DNA from: an uncultured Pseudanabaenaceae cyanobacterium | GTDB taxonomy: Bacteria > Cyanobacteriota > Cyanobacteriia > PCC-9006 > JAAUQQ01 | Reading direction: 5' to 3' | DNA: 13,790 nucleotides | Assembly: GCA_938015405.1 (NCBI GenBank) | Contig: CALLPZ010000049.1 | Coordinates: forward strand, 1 to 13,790 | Shown: positions 1 to 5,165 of the stretch, one piece after another | Numbering within the stretch: the stretch's first letter is position 1 | Layout of the letters: the number at the start of each line of letters is the position of its first letter | Position numbers and translations under genes: made by a program | Notes under the pieces: generated by a model | What the model was told of the DNA's origin: nothing | Seen by the model: the letters and a program-made list of their open reading frames with translations, nothing else | Database searches by the model: none

Positions 1-1496
1 ATCGTGCCCCATTCCGCCATGGAGCTACCGAGGATGCGCAGGGGGAGCTGAGGGCAGTCGAAAAAGGCTAGCCCTTTGAAGAAGAAAAGTCCGCAGCTGC
101 CGATGATGGTTCCAGCTAAGAGACTCCAGCTCCAGCGGCGAGGGAGGCCATCGCGCACTGTCATGGCTAGGACTCCTGCCAGACCCAACATCAAGAGCTT
201 GGGTAGCAATTGGATACTCTGAAGATTGAAGCTGAGGCGGCGGGTGGTGAAGCTGGTATTGAAGCCTACGCTAGCGCCTTTGTTTTGAGCCAGCGCCACA
301 GCAGCGGCAGCATTGAGATTGCCTGCACCAAAGTGATTGAGCGGATCCTTCTCCACGCGAGTGGCGGATTGGGTCAGGATGCGTTCGATTTGGTCTGGGC
401 TTTTGATGCCCTGGGCACGCACCAGGGCAGCGACACCGGCCACATGGGGGGATGCCATGCTGGTGCCTTGGAAATATTCAAAGATGGATTTGCCCGTGCG
501 AGCATCGACAGTGTTTTGCAAAATGCCGGTGGTGCGATCCTGGGCATTGACGATCGCTCCACCGGGCGCGGCAATATCTACCCCTGCACCGTAGTTGGAG
601 TAACCGGCTTTTTGTCCGTCGGGGCCGGTGGCGGAGACAGCGATGACATGGTTATAGCGACCGGGGAATTCGGCGGCGTTGCGGCCCGCGTTGCCCGCTG
701 CGGCGACGATGGTGACGCCTTTGCGATGGGCATAGGCGATCGCCTCATTCATGGCTTCACTAAAGCCCCCGCCACCCAAGCTCATATTGATCACATCGGC
801 ATTGTGATCCGCTGCAAATCGAATCGCTTCGGCAATATCTGAGGTGGTGCCGCCACCACTAGCTGCGAGCACCTTGATGGGCATGATCTTGGCTTCGTAG
901 GCGATCCCTGCCACACCGTGATTATTGTTGGTGGATTGGGCCACGGTCCCGGCGACGTGGGTGCCGTGGCCATGGTCATCATTGGCATTTTGGCGATCGT
1001 TGACAAAGTCGTAGCCTGGGACAAACTTCGTTTGCTTGAGGTCCGAAACACGGCTCACCCCGGTATCGATGACGGCAACGGTGACGCCCTTGCCTCGGCT
1101 CGTTTTCCAGGCTTCGGTCATGCCAATATTCTTGAGGTTCCACTGGCGAGCAAAGTCCGGATCGTTGGGGGCGAAGGAGGCCTTATAGGTATAGTTTGGC
1201 TCGATATACTCCGTGGCCTGGCTTAGGTCGGAGCGACGCAGCGCGTTGAGCAGAGATTGGTCACCTTTGACCACAACCAGGTGGTCGTCCTGGGAGAACT
1301 CGCTGTTGTAGCGGGGAGTGACTTTGAAATCTTTGCTGAGACTCGCCAGGTCCTGCTCCAAGTCCTGGGCACTAATATCCTCTCGGAAATCTAAAATAAT
1401 CGAGTTGAACTCGCCATGACTTTCTAGACCCTGGAAGTTAAAAAGTGCCCACCCTATGCCGCATAGGAAAAGCAGGAGCAATGCCAAACGCTTCAT
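1..1496 (-). CDS. S8 family (subtilisin-like) serine protease, C-terminal end missing at the window edge
   Basis: I read 498 codons from the ATG at 1494-1496 down to the left edge with no stop, so the 3' end lies outside the window. The catalytic set is complete: Asp144 in AVIDTGV, His177 in DDHGHGTHVAG, oxyanion Asn269 in AAAGNAG and nucleophile Ser346 in GTSMASPHVAG. Residues 1-20 form a positively charged, leucine-rich signal peptide or anchor. Residues 28-105 look like an I9-type propeptide that would be removed on maturation. After the catalytic domain (about 115-405), residues 425-447 and 458-478 are hydrophobic, so the enzyme is probably held in the membrane by its C-terminal part rather than freely secreted. 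No strong Shine-Dalgarno precedes the ATG. The gene is divergent from the methyltransferase. Its substrate is unknown; the family assignment is secure. Confidence 0.95.
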   Translation of the reverse strand, partial: MKRLALLLLFLCGIGWALFNFQGLESHGEFNSIILDFREDISAQDLEQDLASLSKDFKVTPRYNSEFSQDDHLVVVKGDQSLLNALRRSDLSQATEYIEPNYTYKASFAPNDPDFARQWNLKNIGMTEAWKTSRGKGVTVAVIDTGVSRVSDLKQTKFVPGYDFVNDRQNANDDHGHGTHVAGTVAQSTNNNHGVAGIAYEAKIMPIKVLAASGGGTTSDIAEAIRFAADHNADVINMSLGGGGFSEAMNEAIAYAHRKGVTIVAAAGNAGRNAAEFPGRYNHVIAVSATGPDGQKAGYSNYGAGVDIAAPGGAIVNAQDRTTGILQNTVDARTGKSIFEYFQGTSMASPHVAGVAALVRAQGIKSPDQIERILTQSATRVEKDPLNHFGAGNLNAAAAVALAQNKGASVGFNTSFTTRRLSFNLQSIQLLPKLLMLGLAGVLAMTVRDGLPRRWSWSLLAGTIIGSCGLFFFKGLAFFDCPQLPLRILGSSMAEWGT

Positions 1497-1759
1497 GTTG
1501 TCTCAGTCGCTGGATGTTGAGTCGAACCTAACAAATAGGACAACAGGCCATCAACGTGAAAATCTGGAAAAAATATGATCTAAGGGGATGTATGTTTCAT
1601 AAAATTTACAAATTGATTTTTCCCTCGCAAAAATAATTGAATTGTTGAGCGGATGGAAAGGAAATGAGTGCCCTAGCTATGGTTTTGTTGGCTAGGACTT
1701 TTTTGATGGATAAATCTGATTAGACTGAAGCCGAAGGCCTATCTCCATTTCTTCTGACC
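1497..1759. promoter_or_regulatory. Divergent intergenic region between protease and methyltransferase
   Basis: This AT-rich spacer (especially 1560-1640) separates two divergently transcribed genes and must hold both promoters. I see no clear paired -35/-10 boxes. The only distinct structure is the terminator-like hairpin at 1672-1704, listed separately. No coding sequence is convincing here. Confidence 0.5.
1672..1704 (+). terminator. Terminator-like hairpin with T-run upstream of the methyltransferase
   Basis: CCTAGC (1672-1677) and GCTAGG (1691-1696) form a perfect 6-bp stem around a 13-nt loop. It is followed two bases later by six T (1699-1704), the form of a rho-independent terminator on the plus strand. 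It lies 55 bp before the methyltransferase ATG and no plus-strand gene ends just upstream. It could therefore be an attenuator in the leader, the end of a short RNA, or chance. The stem is short and not very GC-rich. Confidence 0.4.
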
Positions 1760-2404
1760 ATGCTCCTCGATGCCACCCAGCGCACCAAACTTGATCCCAG
1801 CAATGATCTGCTGTTTTACGATGCGCCCCGCTTTGTGACCCATGTGGACGAGGGCTTCATAGAACAACTCACCCAGCTCTACCGCGATCGCCTCTCCCCC
1901 AACAGCCGCGTCCTCGACCTGATGAGTAGCTGGGTCTCTCACTTGCCGTCCGAGGTGGCTTTTGACCATGTGGAGGGCCATGGCATGAATGCCGAGGAGC
2001 TGGCTCGCAACAAACGTTTGGACCATTACTTTGTCCAAAACCTAAATGAAACGCCCCAGTTGCCCCTGGAAGATGCCAGTTTTGATGCAGTGCTGAATAC
2101 GGTCTCGGTTCAGTATTTGCAGCAGCCAGAGCAGGTCTTTGCGGAGGTTCGCCGCATCCTCAAGCCCGGTGGCATCGCCATTTTTAGCTTTTCCAACCGC
2201 ATGTTTTATCAAAAGGCGATCGCGGCCTGGCGAGATGGCACTGAGGCAGATCGGGTGGCCCTGGTGCAGCAATACTTTGCCCAGACCCCTGGGTTTAGTC
2301 AGCCCGAAGTGCAGTCCAAGGTGAGTGCCGTGAGCTCTGTATTCCAGTTGTTTGGCATGCCTGGGGGAGATCCCTTTTATGCCGTGATGGCGACGGCCCA
2401 ATAG
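1760..2404 (+). CDS. Class I SAM-dependent methyltransferase, substrate unknown
   Basis: The 214-residue protein has the Methyltransf_11-type layout. Motif I lies at residues 50-63 (RVLDLMSSWVSHLP), an acidic/glycine motif II region at about 70-81 (DHVEGHGMNAEEL), motif IV at 99-120 (PLEDASFDAVLNTVSVQYL) and the post-IV signature ILKPGG at 133-138, followed by FSFSNRMF. Motif I lacks the usual GxGxG loop and reads LMSSWVSHLP. From memory, the same form occurs in a family shared by cyanobacteria and plant plastids whose substrate is not established. There is no signal peptide or membrane segment, so it should be cytoplasmic. No Shine-Dalgarno is visible before the ATG, and no alternative start fits better because motif-like sequence begins soon after it. 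It stands alone, with 403 bp before the next gene. Confidence 0.88.
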   Translation: MLLDATQRTKLDPSNDLLFYDAPRFVTHVDEGFIEQLTQLYRDRLSPNSRVLDLMSSWVSHLPSEVAFDHVEGHGMNAEELARNKRLDHYFVQNLNETPQLPLEDASFDAVLNTVSVQYLQQPEQVFAEVRRILKPGGIAIFSFSNRMFYQKAIAAWRDGTEADRVALVQQYFAQTPGFSQPEVQSKVSAVSSVFQLFGMPGGDPFYAVMATAQ

Positions 2405-2807
2405 CTTGGATGCACCATTCTTAATCGAGTCTTTGGGATTCTTGTCGGCCCAACAGGGATGCAACAGAAGATTTATGACAGTTGTCGGTGAGGCTGCCCA
2501 TCCTCGTGAATCATCGAATCGTAAAGTGACAGCGAGTTTCGCCAAAAACATGGGCTAAACTGCACTAGCCGAGTTGCAAGAGGGACTTCGCTTTTGTTGT
2601 GATCTCGCGACTGATTGCCAGCGAAGCGCGCTGTCCGGCAACGCTCTATTTACGTCAACGCAGCCCATTGCGCAGCTCATTTTTCACAGTTCTTGGCAGT
2701 TCCTCTGGGCTACTCTTTCCTTTGCCGGTTTCTTTTCCCGATTGTGTAACGGTTCCTGCAACCTGTCTTGACAGGCTCGTTTCGGGGCCGTCTTCCTGGA
2801 GAACTCT
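2405..2807. promoter_or_regulatory. Intergenic region upstream of the SulP transporter
   Basis: I see no convincing gene in these 403 bp; the short open frames lack family features and start signals. An imperfect hairpin sits at 2615-2641 (TTGCC-AGCG, loop, CGCT, 4-nt bulge, GGCAA) around the 8-bp palindrome AGCGCGCT. A 14-bp dyad lies at 2762-2775. The SulP ribosome binding site GGAG is at 2798-2801. The transporter's promoter should be here, but no standard box pair stands out. Confidence 0.45.
2762..2775. promoter_or_regulatory. Dyad CCTGTC-TT-GACAGG before the SulP gene
   Basis: This is a perfect 6-bp inverted repeat with a 2-bp centre, ending 32 bp before the SulP start codon. The centre is too tight for a stable RNA hairpin, so a protein-binding operator is the more natural reading. 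The right half overlaps a TTGACA hexamer (2768-2773) matching the -35 consensus, but no good -10 box follows at 17 bp. The role is inferred; a 14-bp dyad can occur by chance. Confidence 0.3.
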
Positions 2808-4493
2808 ATGCCGTTGGTCCATGGCTTCGATTCGCGTAATTTACGTGGAGATTTTTTTGGGGGCTTAACCGCAGCAGTGGTGGCTCTGCCTTTAGCTTTG
2901 GCCTTTGGAGTTTCCTCTGGCCTGGGGGCGATCGCCGGTCTCTATGGCGCTATTTTTGTTGGCTTCTTTGCGGCCTTATTTGGCGGCACACCCTCCCAGG
3001 TCTCCGGCCCGACCGGTCCCATGTCGGCATTTCTGGCCAACACCGTTCTGGCAGGAATGGTTGCCCTGCACCCCGATGATCCCCAGAAAGCCGTGATCCT
3101 CACCTTTGAGGTGGTGATCTTGGCCGGACTGTTCCAGGTTGTCTGTGGCATGTTGCACTTGGGCAAGTACATCACCCTGATTCCCTACACCGTGATCTCT
3201 GGCTTTATGTCTGGGATTGGCGTGCTGATTATTGTGCCCCAGTTGGTGCCGCTGATGGGGGTGGAATCCTTTAAGGGAGATGTCCTACAGACCATTCTGG
3301 CTTTGCCGGGATTAGCGACCCAGGCCAATTTAACGGCGCTAGCCTTGGGGGCTCTCACATTGTTTATTGTGTTTTGCTCCCCAGCAAAGCTAAATCGCAT
3401 CTTGCCAGCTCCCTTGTTGGCGCTGATTGTTTGCACGTTGGTGTCTTTAAACTTGCCTGGCGGGGATAGTATTCCTCGCATTGGCCCGATTCCCGCTGGC
3501 TTTCCCACGCCCCAAGTTCCCCAGTTCGGCCTCGAAGACGTTAAGCCACTCCTGAGTTTTGGGGTCATGTTGGGGACCTTGGGCGCGATTGACTCGCTCT
3601 TGACCTCTCTCGTGGCGGACAATATCACCCGAACCCAGCATGACTCGGACCGAGAGCTGATTGGCCAGGGCATTGGTAACTGTATTTCTGGAGCCATGGG
3701 GGGCTTACCTGGTGCCGGTGCCACCATGCGCACTGTTATTAATACCCAGGCAGGGGGGAAAACACCTTTGTCGGGCATGTTCCATGCGCTGGTGCTGTTG
3801 ACGATCACCCTTGGCGCTGGAGGGATGACCTCTTCCATTCCGCTCACGGTTTTGGCAGGCATTTTGATTAAGGTGGGCGTCGATATTATCGATTGGGGGT
3901 TCTTGCTCCGAGCCCATCGTATTTCCTGGAAGGCCACCGGCATTATGTACGGCGTTCTCTTCCTCACAGCCTTCGTGAATTTGGTTTTGGCTGTGGGAGT
4001 GGGCATGTTTGTGGCCAATATTTTGACCTTGGAAAGCCTGACTGAGTTGCAAATGGAACAGGTCAAGGCTGTGACCGATCCGGCAGATGATACTCAGCTG
4101 ACCGATCGGGAGCGCGAGTTAATGGGGGCTGCGAAGGGACGCATTATGCTGTTCCGCCTGGGGGGACCTATGAGCTTTGGGGCTGCTAAGGCGATTTCCC
4201 GGCGTATGGCGATCGTGAAGAACTACGATGTCTTGATCCTGGATGTGAGCGATGTACCGCTGCTGGGGGTGACTGCTTCCTTGGCGATCGAAACGATGGT
4301 GAAGGAAGCCCGCACCAAGAAGCGTGAAGTCTTCTTGGTGGGAGCAACGGGCCGTATTCGACGACGCCTTCAGCGCCTGCGGGTAATGGAATTGTTGCCC
4401 CCGAGCCACCAACTCGATTCGCGACTGGTTGCATTGGAAGCAGCCACCGTCACACTCCGGGAGCAACCCAGCCCAAGCCCAGCTGCAGGGTAA
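2808..4493 (+). CDS. SulP-family inorganic anion transporter with STAS domain (BicA-like)
   Basis: The 561-residue inner-membrane carrier is of usual SulP length. The N-terminal transport core runs to about residue 412 with many hydrophobic helices. It includes RGDFFGGLTAAVVALP (13-28), FFAALFGGTPSQVSGPTGPM (53-72), LIPYTVISGFMSGIG (124-138), AIDSLLTSLVADNITRT (260-276) and the GAGATM turn (302-307). A cytoplasmic STAS domain covers about 433-545. The pattern resembles cyanobacterial BicA, a sodium-dependent bicarbonate importer of the CO2-concentrating mechanism. Asp262 and Thr266 line up with the sodium-site region described for BicA. It differs in having Gly where remembered BicA sequences have Glu just before PTGP, so sulfate or another anion remains possible. 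The start is supported by GGAG at 2798-2801, six bases before the ATG. It appears monocistronic. Confidence 0.93.
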   Translation: MPLVHGFDSRNLRGDFFGGLTAAVVALPLALAFGVSSGLGAIAGLYGAIFVGFFAALFGGTPSQVSGPTGPMSAFLANTVLAGMVALHPDDPQKAVILTFEVVILAGLFQVVCGMLHLGKYITLIPYTVISGFMSGIGVLIIVPQLVPLMGVESFKGDVLQTILALPGLATQANLTALALGALTLFIVFCSPAKLNRILPAPLLALIVCTLVSLNLPGGDSIPRIGPIPAGFPTPQVPQFGLEDVKPLLSFGVMLGTLGAIDSLLTSLVADNITRTQHDSDRELIGQGIGNCISGAMGGLPGAGATMRTVINTQAGGKTPLSGMFHALVLLTITLGAGGMTSSIPLTVLAGILIKVGVDIIDWGFLLRAHRISWKATGIMYGVLFLTAFVNLVLAVGVGMFVANILTLESLTELQMEQVKAVTDPADDTQLTDRERELMGAAKGRIMLFRLGGPMSFGAAKAISRRMAIVKNYDVLILDVSDVPLLGVTASLAIETMVKEARTKKREVFLVGATGRIRRRLQRLRVMELLPPSHQLDSRLVALEAATVTLREQPSPSPAAG

Positions 4494-4787
4494 CTTGCTA
4501 AAGACAAAAGCTAGAGCGTGGCGATCTCAACCTTCTCTCTGGACCTTGATTGCGGCTCTCTGCTTAACCAGATTGACTGTTGGTGCAGGGGCCTCATTCC
4601 TGGCGTGCCTGATCCCGAACAACCTGTTTCAAGTCCTGGTCTAAACTCTGAATCCTCTGCGAGAGATGGAAGTGCGTGGCTAAATTCAAGTGCTGGGCAT
4701 TGGAGGCCACTGAATTGGATCGGTGCTCTGTTTGTCCGTCGCTTGCTTCTGCTGCTTCATATAAGTTTGAGCGCTTCGCGGGCCTCA

Positions 4788-4814
4788 TGCCTTTCTTCGA
4801 AGATTCGAAAGGCA
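4788..4814. repeat. 8-bp perfect inverted repeat (hairpin 1 of a tandem pair)
   Basis: TGCCTTTC (4788-4795) is perfectly complementary to GAAAGGCA (4807-4814) across an 11-nt loop that contains the palindrome TTCGAA. It stands 3 bp before a second hairpin. There is no T-run directly after it, so it does not look like a plain rho-independent terminator. It could be an RNA leader element, a 3' end element of the SulP transcript, or a binding site. Confidence 0.5.
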
Positions 4815-4817
4815 CAT

Positions 4818-4833
4818 AGGGGGTCTAACCCCT
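4818..4833. repeat. Short GC-rich hairpin (hairpin 2 of a tandem pair)
   Basis: AGGGG (4818-4822) pairs with CCCCT (4829-4833) around a 6-nt loop, three bases after the 8-bp hairpin. Downstream is CTTAAAAAG, with no T-run on the plus strand. Together with its neighbour it could end the SulP transcript or begin a structured leader. Confidence 0.4.
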
Positions 4834-4860
4834 CTTAAAAAGTTGGGCATAAGGCTTTAT

Positions 4861-4875
4861 TTGACGTTAAGTCAA
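4861..4875. promoter_or_regulatory. Dyad TTGAC-N5-GTCAA, possible operator
   Basis: This is a perfect 5-bp inverted repeat with a 5-bp spacer, whose left half doubles as a -35-like TTGACG. TATAAG-like sequence lies at 4899-4904, too far away to pair with it as a standard promoter. It is a possible transcription-factor site, but short enough to be chance. Confidence 0.22.
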
Positions 4876-4985
4876 TGAAGCGACCTCTATGCATAAGGTA
4901 TAAGGTGAGCTTCATGGGGCGAGGGCAAGAAACCCTTGGTGGGTGAGGGGCGAAGGCATTTTCAAACTTGCGCATTTCCACTTAG

Positions 4986-5057
4986 AGTGGGTCCAGCCAA
5001 ACGACCCGTAACTTGTTGAATTTTTTAGGTTGTTGGGTCGATGTTTCTGGACCTATT
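4986..5057 (+). ncRNA. Candidate two-helix structured RNA element in the GGDEF-EAL leader
   Basis: Two nested helices can form over 72 nt. The outer pairs 4986-4996 (AGTGGGTCCAG) with 5047-5057 (CTGGACCTATT), giving 11 bp of which two are G-U. The inner pairs 5002-5007 (CGACCC) with 5035-5040 (GGGTCG), 6 bp. Between them is an internal loop of 5 and 6 nt, and the inner helix closes a 27-nt loop containing a T-run. The element ends 98 bp before the start of the GGDEF-EAL gene, so it may be a cis-acting leader structure or a small RNA. I do not recognise a known riboswitch family. Both helices are clear in the sequence; the function is inference. Confidence 0.4.
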
Positions 5058-5117
5058 GTTCTAGACATTTTGTTTCACAGTTCTGGTGCCCATTGTTGGC
5101 AGACTGAACGGAACGCT

Positions 5118-5165
5118 ATGAAAACGGTATGTCGCTCACTTGAAGGCTGTGACCCTTGCGCTTAA
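5118..5165 (+). CDS. Possible 15-codon leader peptide overlapping the GGDEF-EAL start
   Basis: The frame runs ATG at 5118 to TAA at 5163-5165 and encodes MKTVCRSLEGCDPCA. It overlaps the first codons of the GGDEF-EAL frame, whose probable TTG start is at 5156. Translation of such a frame could couple ribosomes to the weak TTG start. A frameshift joining the two frames is another possibility. No strong ribosome binding site precedes it, and the evidence is positional only. Confidence 0.15.
   Translation: MKTVCRSLEGCDPCA

Larger units (their letters stand above)
4494..5155. promoter_or_regulatory. Long structured non-coding stretch upstream of the GGDEF-EAL gene
   Basis: These 662 bp contain no convincing gene. 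Open frames on both strands, including a 73-codon minus frame at 4594-4815, lack recognisable domains or ribosome binding sites. The stretch is rich in inverted repeats: 4788-4814, 4818-4833, 4861-4875 and the two-helix element at 4986-5057, each listed separately. GCATAAGG occurs twice (4847-4854 and 4891-4898). It probably holds the promoter and a long 5' leader of the GGDEF-EAL gene. It shows no match I recognise to known c-di-GMP riboswitch cores. Confidence 0.5.

Noticed and set aside
210..1226. Plus-strand open frames of 210 and 102 codons across the left end
   Set aside because: They are antisense to the S8 protease, whose minus-strand frame carries all catalytic motifs; the plus-strand peptides show no family features.
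2042..2551. Minus-strand frame of 169 codons
   Set aside because: It overlaps the methyltransferase on the opposite strand and has no recognisable motif or ribosome binding site.
2574..2868. Plus-strand frames of 65 and 89 codons before the SulP gene
   Set aside because: They have low-complexity, Ser/Leu/Phe-rich peptides without start signals, and the second runs into the SulP gene in another frame.
3185..4066. Minus-strand frame of 293 codons
   Set aside because: It is antisense to the SulP transporter; its length comes from the composition of the real gene, and the peptide is rich in Pro, Ser and Thr with no domain.
4594..4815. Minus-strand frame of 73 codons in the gene-free stretch
   Set aside because: The peptide is hydrophilic and not impossible, but there is no ribosome binding site or family resemblance and its start overlaps a hairpin. 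Conservation would be needed to accept it.
4910..4960. Possible c-di-GMP riboswitch (GGGCAAGAAACCC-type segment before the GGDEF-EAL gene)
   Set aside because: It superficially recalls the GGCAAACC part of GEMM elements, but the rest of the conserved core and pairing pattern is not present.
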